A stretch of 42,843 bases of DNA from CAZHGD01 sp964531735 (GTDB taxonomy: Bacteria; Armatimonadota; UBA10988), in assembly GCA_964531735.1 (NCBI GenBank), contig CAZHGD010000051.1:1-42843 (forward strand). The letters are read 5' to 3'. Below, one piece after another: positions 14,743 to 22,038 of this stretch. Made by a program: the position numbers and the translations under genes. Each line of letters opens with the position of its first letter. Within the stretch, counting starts at the first letter, position 1. Below the pieces are notes generated by a model. That model was not told the DNA's origin. It saw only the letters and a program-made list of their open reading frames with translations, and ran no database searches.

Positions 14743-16140
14743 ATGTCCAAGACGTCCGCCCCGACCCCGTACGGCCCCTTGCCCAGCGCCCGGCAACTGC
14801 GCTGGCATGAGCTGGAGACCTACTGTTTCGTCCACTATACGGTCAACGCCTTCACCAACCGCGAGTGGGGCTTGGGCGATGAATCGCCGGCCATCTTCAA
14901 CCCGACCGCGTTCGACGCCGACCAGATTGTCGGCGCCGCGGCGGCCGGCGGCCTGCGCGGGCTGATTCTCACCGCCAAGCACCATGACGGCTTCTGCCTG
15001 TGGCCCAGCCGCTACACCGACCACAGCGTGAAGCACTCGCCGTGGCGCGACGGCCAGGGCGACATGGTGCGCGAGTTCGCCGACGCCTGCGCGCGGCAAG
15101 GCGTGCAGTTCGGCGTCTACCTGTCGCCCTGGGACCGCAACCACGCCGCCTACGGTCAGCCGGCCTATGTCGAGTACTACCGCCACCAGCTCCGCGAGTT
15201 GATGACCGAGTATGGTCCGCTGTTCGAGATCTGGCACGACGGCGCCAACGGCGGTGACGGCTACTACGGTGGTGCGCGGGAGACCCGCGCCATCGACAGC
15301 ACTACCTACTACGAATGGCCCGAGACCTGGGCCATGATGCGCGAGTTGCAGCCCGACGCCGTGATCTTCAGCGACGCCGGACCCGACGTGCGCTGGGTGG
15401 GTAACGAGGAGGGCCGCGCGGGCGACCCCTGCTGGGCCACCGTGACGCCCGACGGCTGGTGGCCCGGCAAAGCCGACCAGAAGCTGCTCAACAGCGGCTT
15501 CCGCGACGGCACCAAGTGGCTGCCCGCCGAGGCCGATGTGTCGATCCGGCCCGGCTGGTTCTACCACGCCGCCGAGGATGACCAGGTCCGCACGCCCGAG
15601 AACCTGATGGAGCTCTATCTCGCCTCCGTCGGGCGCGGCTCGTCGTTCCTGCTCAACCTGCCGCCGGACCAGCGCGGGCTGATCCACGAGCACGACGTCG
15701 CCTCGCTCACGGCGTTCGGCCGCCACCGGCGCGAGACGTTCGCGACCAACCTGGCCGCCGGCGCCACGCTCACCGCCAGCAACCAGCGCGGCGGCGACCC
15801 GGCCTATGCGCCGGCCAACCTGCTGGACGGCCGCCGTGACACCTACTGGGCCAGCGACGACGACCAGCGCACGCCGGAGCTGACGCTGGACTTCGCCCAG
15901 CCGGTCACCTTCAACCTGGTGCAACTGCGCGAGTACCTGCCGCTGGGCCAGCGGGTGGACGACTGGGCGCTGGAGGTGGACCAGGCCGGGCAGTGGCGGC
16001 CGTTCGCGGCGGCCTCGGCCATCGGCGCGTGCCGCCTTGTCCGTGGCGAGACGGTCACCACGACGCGCGTGCGCCTGCGCATCGCCCGCGCGGCGGCCTG
16101 CCCGGCGCTGACCGAGCTGGGCCTGTTTGCGGAGCGCTGA
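14743..16140 (+). CDS. GH29 alpha-L-fucosidase with C-terminal F5/8 type C domain
   Basis: A 465-residue protein. Residues about 20-330 form the GH29 barrel: YCFVHYTVNAFTNREWG, LTAKHHDGFCLWPS (His80-His81), GVYLSPWDRN, and the nucleophile Asp166 in FEIWHDGANGG. From about 340 to the end it is a galactose-binding-like F5/8C module (NLLDGRRDTYWASDD, then LDFAQPVTFNLVQLREY). It would release fucose, or a related sugar, from oligosaccharides. I chose ATG 14743 because the GH29 homology begins just after it; the upstream codons look non-coding. There is no signal peptide, so it is probably cytoplasmic, unlike the GH28-like protein encoded 3 bases downstream. Close variants of the family are called lacto-N-biosidase or fucosidase-like, so substrate is uncertain. 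Confidence 0.9.
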   Translation: MSKTSAPTPYGPLPSARQLRWHELETYCFVHYTVNAFTNREWGLGDESPAIFNPTAFDADQIVGAAAAGGLRGLILTAKHHDGFCLWPSRYTDHSVKHSPWRDGQGDMVREFADACARQGVQFGVYLSPWDRNHAAYGQPAYVEYYRHQLRELMTEYGPLFEIWHDGANGGDGYYGGARETRAIDSTTYYEWPETWAMMRELQPDAVIFSDAGPDVRWVGNEEGRAGDPCWATVTPDGWWPGKADQKLLNSGFRDGTKWLPAEADVSIRPGWFYHAAEDDQVRTPENLMELYLASVGRGSSFLLNLPPDQRGLIHEHDVASLTAFGRHRRETFATNLAAGATLTASNQRGGDPAYAPANLLDGRRDTYWASDDDQRTPELTLDFAQPVTFNLVQLREYLPLGQRVDDWALEVDQAGQWRPFAAASAIGACRLVRGETVTTTRVRLRIARAAACPALTELGLFAER

Positions 16141-16143
16141 TTG

Positions 16144-17640
16144 ATGCCCACCACCAGCGTCCGTACAATCTGGTTCGCCCCGGCGCTGCTGGCGCTGGTG
16201 GCGGCGGCCAGCCTAGTTGCCCAGGAGCGAGTCATGTCGCGAATCGCCATCGCCGCGGCACCGGCCGCAGAAGCCCTGTCCGAGTGGTACACCGTACGCG
16301 TCGACGGGTCCGCGGTGCCGGTCTACAACTGTCGCGTCTCGGCCATGCCGTTCAACCAGGTCTGGCCCGGCTATCAGCGCCCGCTGGACCAGACCGAGAC
16401 CGCCGGCTTCGCCGTCTGGGACATGAGCCGGCCGGTGACCGTCACCATCGAGTCGCAGCGGCCGGTCGAGTCGGTGGTGGTCCGCCCGTGCCGGTTGGGC
16501 CTGAAGCCGCAGGTTGACGGCCGCCAGATCACCTTCACCCTCGCCCGGCCCGAGCCGGTGGTGGTGGAGGTGAACGGGCCGCACCATGCCTTGCACCTGC
16601 TGCCCAGCCCGCTGGAGACCGACGTGCCGGCGCCCGACGCCGCCGGCGTGCGCTACTTCGGACCGGGCGTACACCGGCCGGGCCGCATCGACCTGGTCAG
16701 CGGGCAGACGGTCTATCTCGCGCCCGGCGCCGTGGTCTACGGCGCCATCCACGGCCACGGTGTCCACGACGTGCGCATCGCCGGTCGCGGCGTTCTCGAC
16801 CAGAGCCCCTTCGAGCGCGGCCAGGGCGGTGGCTCCATCCGGTTGGCCAACTGCTCCAACGTGCGGATCGACGGTTTGGTGCTGCGGGACCCGGACGTCT
16901 GGTGTTGCAGCCTGTTCGGGTGCCGCGACGTGACCATCCGCGGCCTGAAGCTGGTCGGCCTGTGGCGCTACAACGCCGACGGCATCGACGTCTGCAACAG
17001 CCAGAACGTGGTGGTCGAGGACTGCTTCGTACGCGCCTTCGACGACGCGCTGGTGGTCAAGGGGCTGAAGAACGAGTACGACAGCCAGCCCGTGCGCAAG
17101 GTCGTCTTCCGCCGCTGCACCCTCTGGTGCGACTGGGGCCGCGCCATGGAGATCGGCGCGGAGACCTGCGCGCCGGAGATCGCCGAGGTGGTCTTCGAGG
17201 ACAGCGACATCATCCGGACCACGCATATCGCGCTGGACATCCAGCACGGCGACCGGGCCGCGGTGCGCGACATCCGCTTCGAGCGCATCCGCGTGGAAAT
17301 GGACGACCCGAACCCGCACCCGCTGTTGCAGAAGGGCCCCGACGACCGCTACGCGCCGCCGGCGGGCCACTTCCTGCCGACGCTGGCGGTGATCGTCATC
17401 CGCGGCACGCCGTACTCCAAAGACGCGGTGCGCGGCACGGCGCAGCGGGTGGTCTTCCGCGACCTCGACATCTGGGCGCCGCGGATGCCGGCGTCCTCGT
17501 TCCGCGGCGCCGACGCCGAGCACGGCGTGTCGGCGGTGACCTGCGCCAACTGGCGCTACAACGGGCAGCGGCTGCGTGACCTGGCGGCGATGCACGTGGC
17601 GATCGGTGAGCATGTGCGGGACGTGCGGGTGACCGACTGA
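16144..17640 (+). CDS. GH28-like polygalacturonase-fold glycosidase, exported
   Basis: A 498-residue protein with a hydrophobic N-terminal signal (TIWFAPALLALVAAASLVA) and a right-handed beta-helix. The GH28 catalytic pattern is partly present: NADGID (277-282) and FDDALVVKG with the Asp pair at 300-301, preceded by rungs such as RIAGRGVLDQS and NVRIDGLVLRD. The usual GHG and RIK motifs are replaced (MEIGAE lies near the expected place), so it is a divergent member acting on a pectic or other uronic polysaccharide. ATG 16144 follows the fucosidase stop by three bases with GGAG upstream, so the two form an operon. A second ATG at 16234 also has GGAG but would remove the signal. Confidence 0.8.
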   Translation: MPTTSVRTIWFAPALLALVAAASLVAQERVMSRIAIAAAPAAEALSEWYTVRVDGSAVPVYNCRVSAMPFNQVWPGYQRPLDQTETAGFAVWDMSRPVTVTIESQRPVESVVVRPCRLGLKPQVDGRQITFTLARPEPVVVEVNGPHHALHLLPSPLETDVPAPDAAGVRYFGPGVHRPGRIDLVSGQTVYLAPGAVVYGAIHGHGVHDVRIAGRGVLDQSPFERGQGGGSIRLANCSNVRIDGLVLRDPDVWCCSLFGCRDVTIRGLKLVGLWRYNADGIDVCNSQNVVVEDCFVRAFDDALVVKGLKNEYDSQPVRKVVFRRCTLWCDWGRAMEIGAETCAPEIAEVVFEDSDIIRTTHIALDIQHGDRAAVRDIRFERIRVEMDDPNPHPLLQKGPDDRYAPPAGHFLPTLAVIVIRGTPYSKDAVRGTAQRVVFRDLDIWAPRMPASSFRGADAEHGVSAVTCANWRYNGQRLRDLAAMHVAIGEHVRDVRVTD

Positions 17641-17678
17641 GCCGCGTGCCGCGGACGCAGTCTTGATGCGTAGCACAG

Positions 17679-17760
17679 CGGGTGGCACTGGCAGCTTGCG
17701 GCCGGTGTGGCTGCAGCGCGGTCGGTCAGTACACCGGCAACCTGTTGCCAGTGCCACCCG
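17679..17760. repeat. Nested hairpin downstream of the GH28-like gene
   Basis: CGGGTGGCACTGGCA (17679-17693) is perfectly inverted at 17746-17760. Inside the loop, GCCGGTGT (17701-17708) is inverted at 17731-17738. The structure starts 38 bases after the stop and could be a terminator or a dispersed palindrome. Together with the items at 17882, 17937 and 18114, it is all I can identify in the 800-base stretch without genes from 17641 to 18442. Confidence 0.75.
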
Positions 17761-17881
17761 GCGGCTGAGTGGGCTCGCCGGCAGACGGGCGCCCGGCCGA
17801 CGCCGACGAATTGACCGGACCACACGCACCTCCGCCCCAGGTGCGGTTGAGGCCAGCCTGTTCTGCCGCTGATGCCCTACG

Positions 17882-17907
17882 GGTAGCGACGCCTCGCCGA
17901 GGCGTCC
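17882..17907 (+). repeat. 26-base palindromic dispersed repeat, copy 1
   Basis: The core GACGCCTCGCCGAGGCGTC is a perfect palindrome around one base (17888-17906) with GGTAGC in front. The same 26-base unit, with one mismatch, occurs in the opposite orientation at 20985-21010. Confidence 0.75.
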
Positions 17908-17936
17908 AGGTGGCGCGGTCGGGCTGGTCACCCGGC

Positions 17937-17965
17937 GCAAGGCGCTTCCGCCGGAAGCGCCTTGC
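17937..17965. repeat. Compact 13-bp hairpin with 3-base loop
   Basis: GCAAGGCGCTTCC (17937-17949) is perfectly inverted at 17953-17965 around GCC. No U-tract follows. It lies in the gene-free stretch and its function is unknown. Confidence 0.65.
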
Positions 17966-18113
17966 CGCTGCCCGCCAACTCGGCACATCCCCGCGCTGAG
18001 GCCGACCGGCTCCTGAGCGCACCACCGCCGCAGGCTGTGCCTGTCCCCAACCGATCAGCCGGCTTGGCCACCGGCGCCGACGTACGAAAAATGCCCATCG
18101 ACATATTGGACTA

Positions 18114-18140
18114 TTGACTCGAACCCACGGCGGCTATAGA
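18114..18140 (+). promoter_or_regulatory. Probable promoter for the second pseudopilin
   Basis: TTGACT (18114-18119) is followed by TATAGA (18135-18140) at 15 bases, or by TAGACT at 17 bases. The flanks are AT-richer than the surroundings, and TCGAC-ATA-GTCGA forms a small dyad around 18154-18166. The transcript would carry a leader of nearly 300 bases before ATG 18443. Confidence 0.5.
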
Positions 18141-18442
18141 CTCCACTTCTCTGATCGACATAGTCGAGATGTAGGAGAACGCGCCAAGGAGCCGAGGCAG
18201 TGAACGCCGTCACAGCGGAGCGAGTGGTTCCGGACCGGAGCGCCTGGGCGCGGCGACGCGGCGCAGACAGCGGCCTGCACCTGGCTGACCGCCAGCCCGG
18301 CGCGGGCCGCCTCAGGTTGGTCGGCGCCGGCCATGGGGCCGATGACCGGCCCGTCGCGCCATGCCCGCAGGGGCCGCCCTGCCACCGAACCGAGGTCTTC
18401 GCCGGCGCCACGGCGGGGCTTCGTGGAGCAAAGGACCACACC

Positions 18443-19168
18443 ATGTACCGTCAGCAACGACGCGAGGGCTTCACCCTCATCGAACTGTTGGTCGTGATCG
18501 CGATCATCGCGATCCTGGCCGCGATCCTGTTTCCGGTCTTCGCCAAGGCGCGGACCAAGGCGCAGATCTCGTCCTGCCTCTCGAACGTCAAGCAGTTGGG
18601 CTTGGCCACCCTGACCTATGCCCAGGACTACGATGAGCAGTTCCCGGCCGCGGCGCCGTTCCCCGGCGTCCGACCGCTGCGGCCGTTGTGGGGCCAAGAC
18701 TGGGTCAAGTGGCCCACCGCGGTCGTGTTCCGCGACGCCATCGCCCCGTATGTCAAGAACGACAACGTGTTCAAGTGCCCGCTGCACTACGGCGGGGCCC
18801 GCGATGAGTGGGAGCTGACCACCGCCAGCAACCAGGCGCTCAAGACCAGCTACTGGTTCGTGGCCGGCGACCCGGCGACGGCTCTCGGCACGGCCAACAC
18901 CTGGGAGAGCAGCGAGTGGTACCGGCGGCGCAACCTGGCTGGCGAGTCGCTGGCCAACTCAGACGCCGGCGCGGTGCTGATCAGCGACTGCTCGCCGGGC
19001 AGCCACCAGGGGCAAGCCGGCAGCGTGTGGTGGACCGGCAACGGCACCGCGGCCCAGTCGGGCCTGAGGCACATGAACTTCGTCTTCGTGGACGGGCACG
19101 CCAAAGGCATCCCCTTCGAGGTCGGCAAGTACGGCACCGATGCCATCTGGCCGCCCGCGCGGAACTGA
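18443..19168 (+). CDS. Type II pseudopilin-like protein (prepilin leader, DUF1559-type)
   Basis: A 241-residue protein with leader MYRQQRREG, predicted cleavage Gly9-Phe10, FTLIELLVVIAIIAILAAIL helix with Glu14, then FPVFAKARTKAQISSC, LATLTYAQDYDEQFP, and a C-terminal FVDGHAKGIPFEVG. It belongs to the same family as the proteins at 13814 and 36243 but is only moderately similar beyond the first about 65 residues, so they are paralogues rather than recent duplicates. ATG 18443 has AAAGGA upstream. The frame continues open to a GTG at 18200 with AAGGAG nearby, but a leader of 90 residues would not suit a prepilin. A terminator-like hairpin follows the stop by 10 bases. Confidence 0.9.
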   Translation: MYRQQRREGFTLIELLVVIAIIAILAAILFPVFAKARTKAQISSCLSNVKQLGLATLTYAQDYDEQFPAAAPFPGVRPLRPLWGQDWVKWPTAVVFRDAIAPYVKNDNVFKCPLHYGGARDEWELTTASNQALKTSYWFVAGDPATALGTANTWESSEWYRRRNLAGESLANSDAGAVLISDCSPGSHQGQAGSVWWTGNGTAAQSGLRHMNFVFVDGHAKGIPFEVGKYGTDAIWPPARN

Positions 19169-19178
19169 CCTCGCTGTG

Positions 19179-19224
19179 CCGCCAAGGCTGCCGCGTGACC
19201 TCTGGCAGCGGGCAGCCTTGGCGG
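19179..19224 (+). terminator. Perfect 14-bp stem after the second pseudopilin gene
   Basis: CCGCCAAGGCTGCC (19179-19192) and its exact inverse (19211-19224) enclose an 18-base loop, starting 10 bases after the stop. There is no U-tract. The geometry closely copies the hairpin behind the 13814-14563 pseudopilin gene although the bases differ. Confidence 0.6.
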
Positions 19225-19266
19225 TGCAAGGGCACCACCGGCGTGCAGGGCCGGTAGGAAACAACG

Positions 19267-19758
19267 ATGTCGGAACGCAGTCAAGCCATCGAGGACAGGG
19301 CGGCCGAGCTGTTTGGTCAAGGGCTGTACTGCTCGGAAGCCATTCTGCGGGCCTACGACGAGTGCCTGGGTTTGCGGCTGAGTCAGGACACACTTAGACT
19401 GGCCACCGGCTTCGGCGCCGGGCTCGGTGGGGCCAAGTGCTGTTGCGGCTCCATCACGGGTGGTGTGCTGGTGGTCGGCGCACTGCACGGGCGGACGCAG
19501 ACCACCGAGAGCGAGGAGCGCGCTTTTGCGCTGTCGTCGCAGCTCCATGGGCGCTTCGTCAAGCAGTTCCGCTTCTCATGCTGCCGCGCGCTGACCCGCC
19601 CGGTTGAGTGGGGCACGCCCGAGCACCATCAGTACTGCGACCGGTTCGTGCGCGGCGCAGTGCGCATTCTCGAGGAGTTGCTGGCCGACGAGCAGCCGGC
19701 GGCGGCCCTGCCCCACCCACGTCGGGGACAGTACCCACGTCGGGGACAGTATACTTAA
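19267..19758 (+). CDS. C_GCAxxG_C_C family (putative redox) protein
   Basis: A 163-residue protein with the conserved cysteine/glycine pattern of the C_GCAxxG_C_C family: Cys22 in GLYCSEAIL, Cys33, GFGAGLGGAKCCCGSITGG with Cys58-60, a Cys105-Cys106 pair in FRFSCCRALT and Cys124 in HQYCDRFV. Members are small, often linked to redox or electron-transfer genes, but their reaction is not established. The natural protein probably ended near residue 145: the last 14 residues repeat PRRGQY twice because a palindromic repeat (19716-19827) has entered the 3' end of the gene and supplies the stop. It is downstream of the second pseudopilin, beyond its hairpin. Confidence 0.8.
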   Translation: MSERSQAIEDRAAELFGQGLYCSEAILRAYDECLGLRLSQDTLRLATGFGAGLGGAKCCCGSITGGVLVVGALHGRTQTTESEERAFALSSQLHGRFVKQFRFSCCRALTRPVEWGTPEHHQYCDRFVRGAVRILEELLADEQPAAALPHPRRGQYPRRGQYT

Positions 19759-19827
19759 CTCTACGAGTTAAGTATACTGTCCCCGACGTGGTACCCGAGT
19801 TAAGTATACTGTCCCCGAGGTGGTACC
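19716..19827. repeat. Compound palindromic repeat: two 18-base tandem units, 27-bp perfect hairpin, two 31-base units
   Basis: CCCACGTCGGGGACAGTA is repeated in tandem (19716-19733, 19734-19751). A 27-bp perfect stem joins 19735-19761 and 19765-19791 across a TAC loop. A 31-base unit beginning GAGTTAAGTATACTGT occurs at 19765-19795 and again at 19797-19827 with one mismatch. The block lies between convergent genes and overlaps the 3' end of the C_GCAxxG_C_C gene. It resembles REP/BIME-like elements mobilised by Y1-type (RAYT) transposases; no such transposase is in the window. Confidence 0.85.
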
Positions 19828-19850
19828 GAAGTGGGTCGCCGTCGTGTTGC

Positions 19851-20963
19851 CTACTCCGCCAACGCCTCCAGCGCCAGCGGCTCGAAGCTGGTCGTCAGGT
19901 CCTGGTGCTGCCCGGTCTCGGCTGAGCGGTAGCCGGCTTCGATGATGTCGATCACGTGGCGCGCGTGCTCCGCGTTGGCGATGGTCGGCTGGTCCAGGCG
20001 AATGCTGTCGACCAACTGCATCAAGTCCTCGAACACGTGGTACTCGCGCAAGTCGGGGTGCGGGCCGCTCACGTGTGGCGGTAGGTCGGCCGGCTGCTTC
20101 AGGTCGCGGTCGCGGAACTTGGTGCCGATGATCGCGCCGGCCGAGCCGTAGAGGTTCGGCTGGAACGCCTCGGTGAGGCCGCCGGCCGTCGCCGCGTAGA
20201 CCGTGGCGAACAGCGCGCCACCGAAGTCGAGCAACAGGAACGTGGTGTCGTCCATGTCGCAGACGATCTTCTCGCCGCGGTACTCGCGTTCGGCAATCTG
20301 CTGGCCCGACATCGCCGTCACGCGCCGCGCCGGGCCGAGAATGCCGGTCAAAATGTGCAGGCAGTAGACGGTCACATCGTACTGCGGTCCACCGCCCGGC
20401 CGGCGGTAGTACCAGGCCGGGTTGATGTCGCTGAGGATGTCCTGCCCGGTGCGGAACTCCTCGGCCAGATGGTAGTCGCCCACGCCCGAGGCCCCGGTGA
20501 TGGCCCAGGTGACGCGGCCCAACGCGCCTTCGAGCACCAGGCGCCGCGCGCGTTGGTTGTGCGGGAAGAGCATCATGCCCGGCGAGGCCACCAGCTTGAC
20601 GCCGGCGGCCGCGGCGCGGGCGATCAGGTCGTCCGCCTCGGCCACCGTGGTGGTCATGGTCTTGTTGAAGTGGACGTGCTTGCCCGCGGCGATGGCCTGC
20701 CGGCCCTGCTCGGCGTGCAGGCCAATCGGCGAGCAGAGCGTCACCAGGTCGACCTGCGGGTCGGCCAGGAGCGCCTCGTAGCTGTCGTAGGCCGCGGCCA
20801 CGCCGAAGCGCTCGGCCGCCGCCTGCGCCCGGCCGGCCACCGGGTCACAGACCGCCGCCAGTCGCACGCGGTCCTGCACGTCCTCCTGACTCAGGTGCGT
20901 CAGCGCGCCCCGGATGCCGATGGCGCCCGCGCCCACCACACCCACGCCCAAGCGGTCCTTCAT
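19851..20963 (-). CDS. Gfo/Idh/MocA-family oxidoreductase
   Basis: A 370-residue protein with the N-terminal Rossmann motif VGVVGAGAIGIRG (Gly11, Gly13, Gly16), the acidic end of strand 2 (AVCDP), and VTLCSPIGLH. The family's EKP motif is replaced by HFNKTM, keeping Lys101 but losing Glu and Pro. The C-terminal half contains the expected beta-sheet domain (YYRRPGGGPQYDVTVYCLHILTGILG, with an Asp/His arrangement). Members oxidise, reduce or rearrange sugars and inositols with NAD(P). GGAAGGAA precedes ATG 20963. It is 47 bases downstream of an NAD-dependent epimerase gene on the same strand, and both probably serve one sugar pathway. Confidence 0.88.
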   Translation of the reverse strand: MKDRLGVGVVGAGAIGIRGALTHLSQEDVQDRVRLAAVCDPVAGRAQAAAERFGVAAAYDSYEALLADPQVDLVTLCSPIGLHAEQGRQAIAAGKHVHFNKTMTTTVAEADDLIARAAAAGVKLVASPGMMLFPHNQRARRLVLEGALGRVTWAITGASGVGDYHLAEEFRTGQDILSDINPAWYYRRPGGGPQYDVTVYCLHILTGILGPARRVTAMSGQQIAEREYRGEKIVCDMDDTTFLLLDFGGALFATVYAATAGGLTEAFQPNLYGSAGAIIGTKFRDRDLKQPADLPPHVSGPHPDLREYHVFEDLMQLVDSIRLDQPTIANAEHARHVIDIIEAGYRSAETGQHQDLTTSFEPLALEALAE

Positions 20964-20984
20964 CTCGCGTTCCTTCCGTCGCCC

Positions 20985-21010
20985 GGACGCCTCGGCGAGG
21001 CGTCCCTACC
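20985..21010 (-). repeat. 26-base palindromic dispersed repeat, copy 2
   Basis: GGACGCCTCG (20985-20994) and CGAGGCGTCC (20996-21005) pair around one base, followed by CTACC. It is the inverted counterpart of 17882-17907 and abuts the stop codon of the epimerase gene at 21011. Confidence 0.75.
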
Positions 21011-21910
21011 TCAGTCCAGATGCTCGCGCCAGGAGGTTCGCGGCGCCCAGCCGCAGGCCCGTTTCAGCGCCGCGTTGGAGTGGAGCGAGGCGTGGCCGGG
21101 CAGCTCACGCACCAGCGGCACCAGGTCGGGCCGGAACCGCTCCACCAGGTCCAGCGACGGCTCCAGCACCTGCGTGTCGTCGCCGTTGCAGAAGTACACG
21201 CCGTGCGGCTCGATGTCGGGCGCGCGCTCGATCAGCAGACGGTGCGCCGAGGCCACGTCCTCGCTGCCCACCCAGCACCACATCCAGTCGGACCAGCCGC
21301 CGACCGGGCCGACATGCTTGGCCATGTCACGGCGCCGCTCCACGTTGCAGATGCCCGCCGAGCGCAGCGCATAGGTGCGCAGGCCGTGGCTGCGCGTGTA
21401 CATCGCCAGCAGGTCCTCGCCGGCCAGCTTGCTGTACGAGTAGGAGTCCTCCGGCTCGCACGGGTGCTGCTCATCGATCGGTAGATAGTGGATGGGGAAC
21501 GGCCGGCCGCTGACGCGGAACCCGTGGCCCAGCGCGCAGTTGCTGCCGGTCATCACGACGGTGCCCACCTTGGCCTCCACCGCGGCGTGAAGCAGGTAGT
21601 AGAGCCCCATGATGTTCGAGCGCATGGTGGCGTCGAACGGAATGTCCAGCTCGCGGGCGCGCTGGCCCAGCTCGGGATGGTCCACCGGCCACGGTTGCGC
21701 GGCCAGATGGGCGATGGCGTCGGCGCCGCCGGCCAGGGCGCGCTGGCAGTCCTCGAAGCAGTTGATATCGCCGATGGTCAGGGGCAGCGCGGCGAACTCC
21801 TCGACCGGCCGCCGCCGCGCGAAGAGCGCCACCTCGTGACCCGCGGCCAGCAGGTCGCGTATGACATAGGGAGCCAGGCGCCCGCTGGCGCCGGTGACCA
21901 GAACTCGCAT
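21011..21910 (-). CDS. NAD-dependent epimerase/dehydratase (extended SDR)
   Basis: A 299-residue protein with the extended-SDR nucleotide motif VTGASGRLAPYV (TGxxGRLA at residues 6-13), AHLAAQ (68-72), the catalytic-type Ser123 in MTGSNC and Tyr157-xxx-Lys161 in SYSYSKLAGED. It should act on a nucleotide- or free sugar using NAD(P), like UDP-glucose 4-epimerase relatives; the precise substrate is unknown. GGAGG lies five bases before ATG 21910; two in-frame GTG codons just upstream are less likely starts. It probably forms an operon with the downstream Gfo/Idh gene, although a dispersed palindrome lies between them. Confidence 0.88.
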   Translation of the reverse strand: MRVLVTGASGRLAPYVIRDLLAAGHEVALFARRRPVEEFAALPLTIGDINCFEDCQRALAGGADAIAHLAAQPWPVDHPELGQRARELDIPFDATMRSNIMGLYYLLHAAVEAKVGTVVMTGSNCALGHGFRVSGRPFPIHYLPIDEQHPCEPEDSYSYSKLAGEDLLAMYTRSHGLRTYALRSAGICNVERRRDMAKHVGPVGGWSDWMWCWVGSEDVASAHRLLIERAPDIEPHGVYFCNGDDTQVLEPSLDLVERFRPDLVPLVRELPGHASLHSNAALKRACGWAPRTSWREHLD

Positions 21911-21932
21911 CACCACCTCCGGTGCAGGTGAG

Positions 21933-21953
21933 GCGCAGGCCGGCAGCCTGCGC
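21933..21953. repeat. Dispersed palindromic repeat (GCGCAGGC...GCCTGCGC), copy A
   Basis: GCGCAGGC (21933-21940) is inverted at 21946-21953 with a five-base loop. The unit is related to the longer copy 36 bases away and lies between the epimerase start and the 1446-aa gene's stop. Confidence 0.6.
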
Positions 21954-21988
21954 TGCCCGCCGAGCCGGACCTCAACGCCGGCGTGCGG

Positions 21989-22023
21989 CCGGGTAGCACA
22001 GGCTGCCAGCCTGCGCTACCCGG
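21989..22023. repeat. Dispersed palindromic repeat, copy B (17-bp arms)
   Basis: CCGGGTAGCACAGGCTG (21989-22005) pairs with CAGCCTGCGCTACCCGG (22007-22023), with one mismatch, around a single base. It lies 15 bases downstream (minus strand) of the 1446-aa gene's stop codon and may serve as its transcript end. I recall similar AGGCTGCCAGCCT palindromes in many GC-rich metagenome genomes; this is unverified. Confidence 0.7.
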
Positions 22024-22038
22024 CAAGCACGACACGGC

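Noticed and set aside
18200..18442. 81-codon in-frame extension of the second pseudopilin from a GTG with AAGGAG nearby.
   Set aside because: Prepilin leaders are short; the extension has no homology-like features and would bury the cleavage site.
19716..19827. A CRISPR array.
   Set aside because: The repeats are palindromic, contiguous and without unique spacers, and no cas gene is present.
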